The notes beneath the pieces are model-generated. The model saw only the letters and a program-made list of their open reading frames with translations, did not search any database and was not told where the DNA came from. The translations under genes were made by a program, and so were the position numbers. From positions 1,120,001 to 1,184,000 of the forward strand of contig JAUIMM010000601.1 of NCBI GenBank assembly GCA_031769625.1: 64,000 bases of DNA. Direction: 5' to 3'. Shown here piece by piece: positions 1-10,667 of this stretch. Source of the stretch: Taudactylus pleione. Its lineage: Eukaryota > Chordata > Amphibia > Anura > Myobatrachidae. Position 1 is the first letter of the stretch. Each line of letters opens with the position of its first letter.

Positions 1-1151
1 AAGCCGAAAGATCCAACGAGCTTCTGAAATAATAAGTTTTTTTATTCTGTCACCCCCTCTACATGACTCAGGAATGTGATCAATAATTTGATAGTTGAGA
101 TCAGACAACGGATGATGACTATTCCTAAAGTGTTTTGCTACAGGCTGGTCAATATCCCTTCCTGTTGTGGCCAGATTAATGGCTGATCTATGTAACGCCA
201 TCCTGTCACAGAATTTCCGTGACATCTGGCCCACATAGTATAAGCCACATGGACACCAAATAATATACACAACAAAAGCTGACATACACGTTAACACATA
301 ACGAATGTCAAAGTACTTATCAAGATGAGGATGCTTAAATCTTCGAGCTGTCACCAGATACCTGCAAGTCATGCAGTTATAACAAGAGTAACATCCAGGA
401 GGTTTCACATAAACATTAGGGGGGGAGGGAACTCCTCTACCTGTTATGTCTGTAATAAGTCGGACCTTAAGATTTCGTCCTCTATGAAAGGCAGCCACCG
501 GTCTCGCATTCTTGAACACAGGTAGCTCAGGGTCAGAAGACACTATAGGCCAAAGTGCTTTAGTGGCATGTCTGATAATTGGACTAGCCACAGAAAAGTC
601 ACTTGACCACGGAATAATCCTTTCACTATCCCTAATTTTAGGCTGTAACAATTCATCTCTAGGGATATATAACACCTTCTTTTTCTGTTCTTGCAGTGTG
701 TCATAATCATAACCCCTCGCTGTAAATTTAGCAATCAACTCATATAATTTAGATGAAATCTTAGATCTATCACTTACAATCCTAGACACTCTCATCATCT
801 GAGAGAGTGGAAGGCCTTTCTTAAGAGCAGGTGGATGGTGACTACCGGCCATGAGAAAGGTATTACGATCAACATCCTTACAAAAAACATCCGTAATAAT
901 CGTACCGTTAACAATCTTAAGTTGTACATCTAGAAAAGATGCTACATCAGTACTATAGACATACTATAGACATATGTGAACTTTATAGAGGAATCCAAGC
1001 CATTAATCTCATTAAGCAATGAAACAAATCGTTCAACACCACCCGTCCACAATAAAAACACATCATCTATATATCTAGTGTAAACAGGGATGTAACATTT
1101 CACATCCGGTCTATCCAAAAACATCTTATTCTCCTGATCAAACATAAAAAT
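1..1151 (-). pseudogene. Penelope-like element PLE-1, left block: RT C-terminal half plus GIY-YIG endonuclease
   Basis: Read on the minus strand, this begins inside the reverse transcriptase just before the catalytic motif YTRYIDDVFLLW (near 1080). It continues through the thumb region (AGSHHPPALKKGLPLSQMMR) and a cysteine-rich linker (GCYSCYNCMTC) into a GIY-YIG nuclease with VVYIIWCPCGLYYVGQ (about 240-290). The nuclease frame is open from the linker to base 1 and ends at or beyond the window edge with ARWIFRL. In PLEs, RT followed by GIY-YIG performs target-primed insertion. The block starts mid-RT at a junction (about 1151) where an oppositely oriented N-terminal block begins. A short tandem duplication near 950-970 shifts the RT frame, so this block cannot make a full protein. 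Family call is firm; exact PLE subfamily is not resolved. Confidence 0.85.
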
Positions 1152-1156
1152 GTTCG

Positions 1157-2041
1157 GATATGATCACTAAATTACAACAACAATGTGATAAGTATAAAAA
1201 TGATCTGATTAGATTTAAAAAGAATAAGAAGTACACAGTGGACCAAGACTATGAAGAGAATCGTGTTTATAGGTGGTTGGCGGGAGGTAATGCGACTAAT
1301 TTTTTTCGCACCTATGTACGCAAAAGGCATCCTTGGCAGTCTTGAAACCCTGATGGTCATGAACAACATCACATTGCCACCAGCAATAGTGACAGTGAGT
1401 TTCTGTTATCTGAATCCGATGATGCTTCAGTACAAACAAGTGTCCCTTTAGGACAAGTTCCAGCTGTAACCAATATATGCACGGAAGAATTGCCACCTAC
1501 AGGGGATGGCAGAATAAGAGGGGGCAAAAAAAATCCTCCCAGCAACCCTCCCAGAAGGAGACGTTAATACTTAATCTCTCAAATTGAGTCCTGGATGATA
1601 TGGAGTTACAGGTCCTGAATAAGGGACTTTCGTTTGTACCGACCTATTTTCTTGACACCTTCAATTGGAAGAGGGACCAACATCATTTCTCTCGTAATTT
1701 TAGACTTAAAGAGCACTTCCAACACAAGGTTCTGACCTTGGAAACTTCAGTGATTGAAGATTTTTTGAAAAAAGCATCTAGATCTGTGTATGATCCGATT
1801 TCTACCAATTCTTCACTCAGAACATTTAATAGACTCCTAGATGATGCAGTTACTAGATTTATTACTGCTCCTGGAAAAGTGAAGAAGAATCTATCTCAGG
1901 CAGAGGCTACTGCATTAAAAAATCTTGGATCATATCAAGATATTATCAGGCCCGCCGATAAAGGCGGGGCAATTGTGGTGCAGGATATCCAAGACTATAG
2001 GGATGAGATTGTGAAACAACTCAATGATGTTGAGGTTTATA
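1157..2041 (+). pseudogene. PLE-1, second block: N-terminal half in the opposite orientation
   Basis: This plus-strand block encodes the PLE N-terminal region. It starts with MITKLQQQCDKYKNDLIRFK, has a basic stretch near 1520-1560, then a segment containing ELQVLNKGLSFVPTYF and later DIIRPADKGGAIVVQD, the conserved run just upstream of the RT fingers. The longest open part is 1600-2139. A stop separates the first 60 codons from the rest. At about 2041 the frame runs straight into the end of another PLE-1 copy in the opposite orientation, so no RT catalytic core follows. The same block is present as the inverse complement at 3431-4302. It is a piece of a rearranged element, not a working gene. 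Confidence 0.8.
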
Positions 2042-2042
2042 A

Positions 2043-4302
2043 AATGCTTAAATCTTCGAGCTGTCACCAGATACCTGCAAGTCGTGCAGTTATAACAAGA
2101 GTAACATCCAGGAGGTTTCACATAAACATTAGGAGGTGAGGGAACTCAACTACCTGTTATGTCTGTAATCATAAGTTGGTCTTTAAGATTACATCCTCTA
2201 CAAAAGGCAGCCACCGGTCTCACATTCTTGAACACAGGTAGCTCAGGGTCAGAAGACACTATAGGCCAAAGTGCTTTAGTGGCATGTCTGATAATCGGAC
2301 TAGCCACAGAAAAGTCACTTGACCACGGAATAATCCTTTCACTATCACTAATTTTAGGCTGTAACAATTCATCTCTAGGGATAGATAACATCTTCTTTTT
2401 CTGTTCTTGCAGTGTGTCATAATCATAACCCCTCGCTATAAATTTAGCAATCAACTCATATAATTTAGAGGAAATCTTAGATCTATCACTTACAATCCTA
2501 GACACTCTCATCATCTGAGAGAGTGGAAGGCTTTTCTTAAGAGCAGGTGGATGGTGACTACCGGCCATGAGAAAGGTATTACGATCAACATCCTTACAAA
2601 AAACATCCATAATAATCGTACCATTAACAATCTTAAGTTGTACATCTAGAAAAGATGCTACATCAGTACTATAGACATATGTGAACTTTATAGAGGAATC
2701 CAAGCCATTAATCTCATTAAGCAATGAAACAAATCGTTCAACACCACCCGTCCACAATAAAAACACATCATCTATATATCTAGTGTAAACAGGGATGTAA
2801 CATTTCACATCCAGTCTATCCAAAAACATCTTATTCTCCTGATCAAACATAAAAATGTTCACATATGTGGGGGCCACCGATGACCCCATAGCGCATCCAC
2901 GCAATTGCAAATAATAGTCGCCATCATAGAGAAAATAATTTTTAAACAGAATTAGTTCAAGCAAGGACATAAATAACTCTATGTCCAATAAGTTAGGATC
3001 TAGCCACTGTGTCAAAAATGTATTCATGGCATCCAGGCCCTCTGCATGTGGAATAGAAGTGTAGAGACTACAAATATCCAGACAACATAATAAAGTACCA
3101 TCAGGAGCTTCTTTAATCTCCAACAAGAGCTTCAAAAAGCTAGTGGTATCTTTAAGAAAAGAGGCTTGTAGAGGTAAAAGAGGTTGAAGTAAAAAATCCA
3201 AAAATTTTGCCACAGGTTGTAACAGTGAGTCTCTGGCCAAAATGATCGGTCTACCAGGTGGTTTGATACTATCCTTGTGTAATTTAGGCAGCATATAGAG
3301 CACCAGAACCTTGGGATGTTCATTGAAATTGCTTTCATCAACTTTGGTGACAATTTATGTTGAGAAACCGCTTGATCCAAGACCGTCTTGAGTTCTAGTT
3401 GATATTGCCTAGTGGGGGCACAACGAAGTTTTTTATAAACCTCAACATCATTGAGTTGTTTCACAATCTCATCCCTATAGTCTTGGATATCCTGCACCAC
3501 AATTGCCCCGCCTTTATCGGCGGGCCTGATAATATCTTGATATGATCCAAGATTTTTTAATGCAGTAGCCTCTGCCTGAGATAGATAGGAGCAGTAATAA
3601 ATCTAGTAACTGCATCATCTAGGAGTCTATTAAACATTCTGAGTGAAGAATCGGTAGAAATCGGATCATACACAGATCTAGATGCTTTTTTCAAAAAATC
3701 ATCAATCACTGAAGTTTCCAAGGTCAGAACCTTGTGTTGGAAGTGCTCTTTAAGTCTTAAATTACGAGAGAAATGATGTTGGTCCCTCTTCCAATTGAAG
3801 GTATCATGAAAATAGGTCGGTACAAACGAAAGTCCCTTTTTCAGGACCTGTAACTCCATATCATCCAGGACTCGTTTTGAGAGATTAAGTATTAATGTCT
3901 CCTTCTGGGAGGGTTGCTGGGTGGATTTTTTTTTTCCCCTCTTATTCTGCCATCCCCTGCGGGTGGCAGTTCTTCCGTGCATATATTGGTTACAGCTGGA
4001 ACTTGTCCTAAAGGGACACGTGTTTGTACTGGAGCATCATCGAATTCAGATAACAGAAACTCACTGTCACTATTACTGGTGGCAATGTGATGTTGTTCAT
4101 GACCATCAGGGTTTCAAGACTGCCAAGGATGCCTTTTGCGTACAGAGGTGCGAAAAAAATTAGTCGCATTACCTCCCGCCAACCACCTATAAACACGATT
4201 CTCTTCATAGTCTTGGTCCACTGTGTACTTCTTATTCTTTTTAAATCTAATCAGATCGTTTTTATACTTATCACATTGTTGTTGTAATTTAGTGATCATA
4301 TG
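2043..4302 (-). pseudogene. PLE-1, central near-complete N-terminal plus reverse transcriptase copy
   Basis: On the minus strand this holds the most complete PLE-1 reading: the N-terminal region (4299-3557, broken), then the upstream RT region (3500-3300), then a 385-codon open frame (3303-2146). The long frame carries MLYMLPKLHKDSIKPPGRPI, the SLYTSIPHAEG motif (RT motif A region), RGCAMGSSVAPTYVN (RT motif B region), RYIDDVFLLW (catalytic Asp pair) and SFLDVQL. These are hallmark PLE reverse transcriptase motifs in the expected order. The copy stops at 2043, in the linker before the GIY-YIG domain, so the endonuclease is missing. Frame changes occur near 3300, 3500 and 3990, including a 17-18 base deletion near 3585 relative to the left block. 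Unlike the flanking blocks, its RT lacks the short tandem duplication near the FLDV motif. Confidence 0.85.
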
Positions 4303-5236
4303 CGAACATTTTTATGTTTGATCAGGAGAATAAGATGTTTTTGGATAGACTGGATGTGAAATGTTACATCCCTGTTTACACTAGATATATAGATGATGTG
4401 TTTTTATTGTGGGTGGGTGGTGTTGAATGATTTGTTTCATTGCTTAATGAGATTAATGGCTTGGATTCCTCTATAAAGTTCACATATGTCTATAGTATGT
4501 CTATAGTACTCATGTAGCATCTTTTCTAGATGTACAACTTAAGATTGTTAACGGTACGATTATTACGGATGTTTTTTGTAAGGATGTTGATCGTAATACC
4601 TTTCTCATGGCCGGTAGTCACCATCCACCTGCTCTTAAGAAAGGCCTTCCACTCTCTCAGATGATGAGAGTGTCTAGGATTGTAAGTGATAGATCTAAGA
4701 TTTCATCTAAATTATATGAGTTGATTGCTAAATTTATAGTGAGGGGTTATGATTATGACACACTGCAAGAACAGAAAAAGAAGGTGTTATCTATCCCTAG
4801 AGATGAATTGTTACAGCCTAAAATTAGGGATAGTGAAAGGATTATTCCGTGGTCAAGTGGCTTTTCTGTGGCTAGTCCAATTATCAGACATGCCACTAAA
4901 GCACTTTGGCCTATAGTGTCTTCTGACCCTGAGCTACCTGTGTTCAAGAATGCGAGACCGGTGACTGCCTTTCATAGAGGACGAAATCTTAAGGTCCGAC
5001 TTATGATTACAGACATAACAGGTAGAGGAGTTCCCTCCCCCCCTAATGTTTATGTGAAACCTCCTGGATGTTACTCTTGATATAACTGCATGACTTGCAG
5101 GTATCTGGTGACAGCTTGAAGATTTAAGCATCCTCATCTTGATAAGTACTTTGACATTCGTTATGTGTTAACGTGGGGGTGACAGAATAAAAAAACTTCT
5201 TATTTCAGATGCTCGTTGGATCTTTCGGCTTGATAC
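3431..5236. repeat. right arm of the PLE-1 inverted duplication
   Basis: This is the inverse complement of 1-2041. Its inner part (3431-4302) doubles as the N-terminal half of the central PLE-1 copy. Its outer end (GCTCGTTGGATCTTTCGGCTT-like, near 5215-5236) matches the first bases of the window. Sequence past 5236 is the ordinary PLE-1 3' tail. Confidence 0.8.
4305..5236 (+). pseudogene. PLE-1, fourth block: RT C-terminal half with the GIY-YIG core deleted
   Basis: This is the inverse complement of most of block 1. It reads MFDQENKMFLDRLD, then YIDDVFLLW near 4390, then the thumb segment (4607-5080) with AGSHHPPALKKGLPLSQMMR. A short tandem duplication at about 4488-4510 breaks the RT frame at the same place as in block 1. 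Near 5174 the sequence jumps from the linker (ending DIRYVLT) straight to GDRIKKLLISDARWIFRL. About 230 bases are missing relative to block 1, taking out the whole GIY-YIG core. It joins an oppositely oriented N-terminal block near 4302 through the same short shared sequence as the 1151/1157 junction. Non-functional. Confidence 0.85.
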
Positions 5237-5559
5237 TTTGTGGCCCAGGGGGCTAAATGAAAAAATAACTTGGAATAGTTTGATGTAATCTGCTGTTGAT
5301 TTATATTTGGATACTTCCTGCTAGGTATTGCTGGTAATTTTGGCTGTCTCTTGTTATCTTGGTTAAACTTTTATTTTTTTCTCTTATTATGTTTTTGTTT
5401 CTTTTCCATCTTTTGTATTGATGTATAACTTATATGTAATATGTGTGGGGATTGTTTTGTACCATATATTTGCTCTGACTGGGCTCTCTGTCCGCCCGTG
5501 CTGATGTGGTGTGGGGGAGTCTGTTGGCTCCCCAATCTATCTGGGATGCAAGCCTTGTG

Positions 5560-5635
5560 GTTGCTAGGCAACAGAGGCTTGTAGATCCCGGAAGTAAGGT
5601 GACTGAAGACGCTGGTGCACCCATGGCCGGAAGTG
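5560..5635 (+). promoter_or_regulatory. candidate PLE-1 promoter boxes: RFX-like palindrome and two ETS-like sites
   Basis: GTTGCTAGGCAAC at 5560-5572 is a close fit to the palindromic RFX X-box. CCGGAAGT occurs at 5588-5595 and CCGGAAGTG at 5627-5635, both strong matches to the ETS/GABP consensus. All three sit about 80-160 bases upstream of the hammerhead. A promoter role is inference from motif identity and position. Confidence 0.45.
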
Positions 5636-5714
5636 AGCAGCGTGAACAGTCAGGCTGGAAGTGGGTATTTATGGTGGGTAAGTTTAGTCTGTGTTTGTCT
5701 GTCTTACTGCGAGT

Positions 5715-5758
5715 GGGTCCTGACGAAGGGGCTAAGGCCCTGAAACGTGACGTAGACC
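5715..5758 (+). ncRNA. type I hammerhead ribozyme of PLE-1
   Basis: The core is complete. Stem I is GGTC (5716-5719) pairing with GACC (5755-5758). CTGACGA (5720-5726) fits the CUGANGA core. Stem II is AGGG/CCCT closing 5727-5741. GAAA (5742-5745) is followed by stem III, ACG (5745-5747) with CGT (5751-5753) around a TGA loop. The predicted cleavage site is after A5754. The very short stem III is typical of minimal type I hammerheads described in Penelope-like elements, which are thought to process element transcripts. It lies in the 3' tail directly downstream of PLE-1 coding remains. Pairing was read by eye. Confidence 0.8.
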
Positions 5759-5829
5759 GAATTTATATGCAATAAACTTTGCTTTTTGGATGATTTGATC
5801 CTGTGAGTGCCGATCTCTCCCTTTGGATG

Positions 5830-5868
<39 letters not shown>
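5830..5868. repeat. (TA)n microsatellite
   Basis: An uninterrupted run of about 19 TA units immediately follows the PLE-1 tail. Confidence 0.95.
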
Positions 5869-5873
<5 letters not shown>

Positions 5874-6309
5874 TAAATGTTCACAGCCCAATGTGTTTCT
5901 TTTTCATTATCATGTTTAGGTTTTGGCAAAAACACCCTCCATTGTTATGGTTTAGTATTTCTTTAAAAAATTATAAAAACAGCAATTTGGACCTTTTTTT
6001 GTTCTTTTGTCCTACAGTATTAATAACATAAATAGCATTTCCAAACAATTTTGACCAGTTCAGAACAATTTTGTTTTCCCCAATATTAGCTAAAGCCTGT
6101 AGTGAGCTGGTTGGCTAAACTAAGAGACAGTGCAGTTGCCCAAACTCATGGCAGTTCAAAAGAATATAGAACATCTATGAAACATTAGCATAGCAGAGGA
6201 AAACAGGATTGCAATGTAATAAACTATATGACACCATAAAATGTTTTCATTAATCAAGAACTGCCTAAAAGTAAAAGCCTTATAGAAAATATAATATATT
6301 ACCAACATA
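5869..6309. other. no recognisable feature
   Basis: AT-rich sequence with only short chance open frames. I see no repeat ends or coding motifs. Confidence 0.5.
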
Positions 6310-6770
6310 CTTCTCCAAACAGCAAATTGCTGGCGTTAGGCCAGTACAGGTGATTGCTTCCAGCGTTAAGTCTAGCAGAAAATTAGATCATCATCAAACC
6401 ACAGGCCTGAGGTCAGTACAGCTGATTGAAGGTGGAAAATTTCATGGAAGACAAAGCATTCATTAAAATAATGAAATGTAGATATAAAATATGGAACAAA
6501 TTACTAAAAAACAAGCTTCCAAATGTAAGTTTTCAAAGGCAAATCACAGGCGTAAGGCCAGTAAAGGTGATTGCTGCCAAAGTAAAGTCTAGAAGAAAAC
6601 TAGATCACCATCAAACTTACTCCAAACAGCAAATGACAGCATGATGTCAGTAAAGCTGATTCGAGGTATAGTATTTAGTGAAAGGTAAAACATTGAATAA
6701 TATAAGGAAAAGTACTGTAAGTCTCGAACATAAAACAAATTATTAAAAACCAACATCCCAAATGTTGTTT
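6310..6770. repeat. degenerate tandem duplication, period about 217 bases
   Basis: The segment with GGCGTTAGGCCAGTACAGG near 6332 returns as GGCGTAAGGCCAGTAAAGG near 6549. It is followed in both units by a similar GTCTAG-AGAAAA-TAGATCA stretch and an ACAAATTA(C/T)TA-AAAACAA(G/C) ending. A weaker half-unit (GGTCAGTACAGCTGATTG, near 6411; GATGTCAGTAAAGCTGATTC, near 6643) suggests an older internal duplication. No coding content. Confidence 0.7.
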
Positions 6771-9349
6771 TCAAGCAGAATTAAATGGAGATGGAGTGAC
6801 AGGCCAGTACTCTTTACACTAAAGCAACGTGAGTAAAACCCATAACGAAAAGTGGTGCACAATGGAATTATCCTTGGGTCATCCCATATACTCTTATGTT
6901 GTATATTTTATAGCACATGCATAATTTAATAAACCAAGCACTTCAGCTACTTTTTTAGCTTGGTTTGGTTGGACCCCCACAAAGAAAATATATTGGTGGT
7001 TTGGTTAAATCAATATACCAATTGGCTTAAGGCTAACAGTGTTAATTTTCCTCAAAGTTGAAGAGGTCATCATCCTTATCATCACACTTATTATTTTTTT
7101 TTACAAATATATAGCACACTATTAGCTTATCCCCCCTGCAATACAAAGATACAGTCTCTGTTTATAAATGGCACCAGAGATATTCTGATTTTTTTGTAGT
7201 TTATTTTGATGACCATTAGTTTTTCAAACATTTTTGGATTTTTTTTAGGCTGTGCTAAACACTATTTCCATGTACAAACTACAAGGTGGTCAGCTTAAGC
7301 ACACCATAGCTAGTTTGTACAATGGGGATCCTTATTGTCTTCTTTTTCCTCACAGTATTCAAAGAGACTATGTGAAATGTTAATTTGTAAATTATAATTA
7401 CAGTAATCCTCCACCATTGATGTATTAATTAGAATGAGTCATGGTATAGGTGAAAATATATGTAGGCACATCTTTTAATCCTGATCGGGTTTTACAATGT
7501 TTCACTCTGGTGCACTGAGTTGACACAAGATCATCTGTGGTTCTCTTGAAAAAGGTATTTTTTTTCTTGGCAGTAGCATTTGCAGGAGAAACTAAAGCAG
7601 TAGACGTCATGTGATGTGCCTCTTGAGCTGACAGGTTGCTTGCAATGAGCTATTTGCATCTCTTAAGACCTGTGTTAGTTGAAAAGAAGGACATAACATA
7701 TGACATAAAGTTGGGATAAAGCATGGTTGCCAAAATACAGTGAACCAATTGAAGGATGTTGCAAACCCTTTGGTTATGGTGAAGCAGAAAAATAACTTGA
7801 TCAGCATACTTAGCAGAATCACTTAGTTTTATTTCCTCTAATCACTTAGTTTAGCTTCTCTAGCTGCTTTTACAGTAGTTTAATTAATGATACAGACTGT
7901 CAATGTCTGAACTTTATAGGTTACAATTTCAAATGGTTTCAGTAGCTTGCATAAAACTGAAATTATTCTCAAGTGTGCTCCAGTAAGATGCATTCCTTCC
8001 TCTCCCTATGTCATGACTTGTTGGAATTCCATGTGGTTATTACCTCTTGATTTAATTGGTGGCATGGCAAACTGCAATGTTCTACATGTGGTTGCTGAAT
8101 GCCAAAAATGCCTAGAAATATTACAGGCATGGACCTGTAATTATTAAGAAATTCTGAACCACTAAGTTTATTTTGTTTGCAAAACATGGTATGTGTTTTT
8201 AAATTCACCTGGTGGTAATACCCATACAATGTTAGATTTGTTATTGAAAATGACAAATCCTGAGAACATTCTTAGTGGGGTAAGTCATTCCTAAGTTTTT
8301 CCTATAGATTGACACTGGTATACATCTTAGTGAAGCCAGTGATACAGAAAGTAGTCTGCTTGTTAATGAGCTGGCATTGTGTGTTAGACACTACTGCTGC
8401 TGAAGGATATACAACCACCCAGTGGGCAGTCACAGTCATGAAATCTTGGGTTTGACCAGTACCGCTTGTCTACATGTCCGCAAGTAAGTAGATACTCGAC
8501 ACAATGGTATTTTCTGGACCAAGAATAAGTGTTTTTGTTTAACTTCCCATAATAGGTGAGGAATTGCTGTTCTGGCAAAATGGAATCGAAATGGAAAATG
8601 GTAGCGATACATGACCTTAATTAACTGTATAAAACCAGATGCATGCTAGAAATTGTCATCATGGCTTCAGTGATAGACTGTGCTACTGGATTGCAGCTTT
8701 TATACTTGCTTACTCTTGTAAATGATTGTTTCACAATCAATTATTAATTGAAACTTTTAGTCTTCTTGGTCCTCTACTGTGATGAAGATTCACATCCAGC
8801 AGTAGCAGCCCTAGGGCACAATGATTTATCTAGGGAATCCTAGATAGGGGAGAAATCAAATAGCCTCAGCATTTGGATGCATGAGGACTACCTCCGATTA
8901 TTAATAGGAAGATTGATGATGAAGGTGCTGGGATCTACCCATGCTGCTGACAGCTGCTTCTGGACTGGTTGTAATATTTTTTTTATAGGTTTTTAGGAAA
9001 TTTATTTTCAAGATCTTTTCCAATATATGAAATTGCTGCAAATACTTTGGTCTCAAAAATGGTACAGAAGGCTTGACAAATGTCAGGATTTGGGTAAAAA
9101 TAATTCTACACAAAAGAGCTACTATTTTTTGGTCTTATGCCCCGACATGATAATGGCCTTCTTATCACTGATGTCACAAGTCACATATGGATAGTAGATG
9201 TGAACCCACACCGTGGGATTGGTGGAGACTCTGTACTGAGGCATGCAGACTAACAACCTCCTGAAATGGTGTTGAAATGCACTGGCATTCCTGCGTTTTG
9301 CCATCCACCCCTTGTCACCAACCCCAAATGGTAACTTCCTGTCAATAAC
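6771..9349. other. long stretch with no recognised gene or element
   Basis: Single-copy-looking AT-rich sequence. The open frames are 60-80 codons, overlap on both strands, and have no domain motifs, splice-supported structure or conserved composition that I can recognise. Confidence 0.5.
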
Positions 9350-9446
9350 TCTGCATAGCTACTGTGATTGCAGTCATGATCGCAGTGGAGTCTTTGTGCA
9401 CTGCAATGCACATGCAGTTGCAATAGCAAATGATTCGGGCCCTCTG
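9350..9446. mobile_element. possible end fragment of a Harbinger-like MITE
   Basis: The run ending GATTCGGGCCCTC (to about 9444) resembles the TGATTCAGGCCC terminus of the better-defined MITEs at 15282, 53399 and 56502. It is preceded by similar GC-rich, TGCAATGCA-containing sequence. I could not find the opposite end, so this is a fragment at best. Confidence 0.3.
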
Positions 9447-9929
9447 AGCAAGAAAGTGTTGCATGCAAGGTTATAGAACATTAATGCAAGAAGAAGAAAA
9501 AGGTATATAAGTATATAGGTCCACATTTATTGTTCATTATTATAAAAACTTGTTTATTGGATATACCTTAAAATGTCCCTATATGGGACAATAGCCAGTG
9601 AAATAATGGTAAAAGAATAGAAATAGTGAAAAAGGTAAGAATTGGAAAATGTGTATTAAAATTGAATATAGAGAATCCCTCCTGTGTGTCTTCATTATTA
9701 ATTTATCATTAAATACATTTCATTAATTATACTGAACTCAGGGTTGTGAGGAGGGTAAGGGTTAGGTTATGATTATATATGATATATGATTATATGCAAT
9801 CAGACCTTAGTTAATAAGACTTCCAGCAAATTTTGCCAGATACCGTACAGATGTAATATTATTAGTGCATTGGTATATGGATATGATTTCTGATGTTAAG
9901 GACAAGGTATAAATATTGCTCATGTTTCA
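9447..9929. other. AT-rich flank downstream of the L1 element
   Basis: No coding motif is seen. It may include the L1 3'UTR, since the element runs on the minus strand and its last recognisable codons lie at about 9930. I see no clear poly(T) end marking the L1 terminus. Confidence 0.4.
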
Positions 9930-9934
9930 CAGTA

Positions 9935-10667
9935 GCATTATCCAAAGAAACCCACTCCTGAAATTCAAGCCCACTAGGAGCCAACCATGATTGGGCCAAA
10001 CAGACTTTTGCCAGAGCACATAAATTAATCACATATTGAGTTCTACAATGGTCCAGCTCATCATCTTATCTAGCCCCCAAAGTACAGAATTTAGGTGTGA
10101 GTACTGTAATGGGAATACTGGTGTGAAACATAGCAGCCTTTACCTTAGTCCAAAAAATCTAAACCACTGAACATTCCCACAATAAATGCCAAAATGTGCC
10201 CTTAAGAATACCACATTTAGGACAGAGATCAGACTGTCTACCTCCAAAATGTTTAATAGGAGGTGGTTTCTGAAATTATTCACCTCAGGGTGCACTCACA
10301 AAGACATAAGGACACATATGATACAGTAAAATATTTTATTAAAATTACACAGTATTAACATATAAAACATTTATAAATCAGCATCTAGATTGCCATTCTC
10401 GCATATCCTTCATAATACCCCCAAAACATACTAATCTCACAGGGTTAAATATGTTCTATGTAAAATAAATAATTGTATCTGCTGAAAACGTATAGATGCA
10501 GTAGCCTTGCATGGAAACCCTAAAGCTGATTTCCACTGCTCATCACTGAAAACACCGACTTCAGATTCCCAACCACTACACAGTTTGGCTAAACCATTCC
10601 CATGATGCGATGACATCATATAAGAATATACAATTGACACTGACTTCCGAGGACCTAAAGATAACAC
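9935..10667 (-). pseudogene. L1 ORF2 C-terminal region, interrupted
   Basis: The part at 10667-10437 ends with FILHRTYLTL, the conserved L1 segment after the RT. The continuation is found at about 10260-9935: HFGGRQSDLCPKCG, then GTFWHLLWECSVV, giving the paired cysteines and H-x3-type C-terminal CCHC-like motif of L1 ORF2p. Between them (about 10280-10435) lies AT-rich sequence with several stops and no L1 similarity, probably a small insertion. The motif is thought to help RNA binding and target-primed reverse transcription. Confidence 0.65.

Larger units (their letters stand above)
1..2041. repeat. left arm of the PLE-1 inverted duplication
   Basis: Bases 1-2041 are matched, in inverse complement, by 3431-5236. 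Both arms contain the same two PLE-1 blocks joined at the same point, and both carry the same short tandem duplication in the RT. The length difference is mostly the 230-base GIY-YIG deletion in the right arm. About 1.4 kb of central PLE-1 sequence separates the arms. The left arm touches the window edge, so its true outer end is unknown. Confidence 0.8.
5237..5830 (+). mobile_element. PLE-1 3' tail / terminal-repeat-like region
   Basis: This noncoding stretch directly follows the PLE-1 coding remnant. It is T-rich up to about 5430, then has a more GC-rich part with an RFX-like palindrome, two ETS-like boxes, a hammerhead ribozyme (5715-5758) and a final segment with AATAAA (5771-5776 region). 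The order resembles the promoter-and-ribozyme-bearing terminal repeats (pLTRs) of PLEs. It ends against a (TA)n run. Confidence 0.65.
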
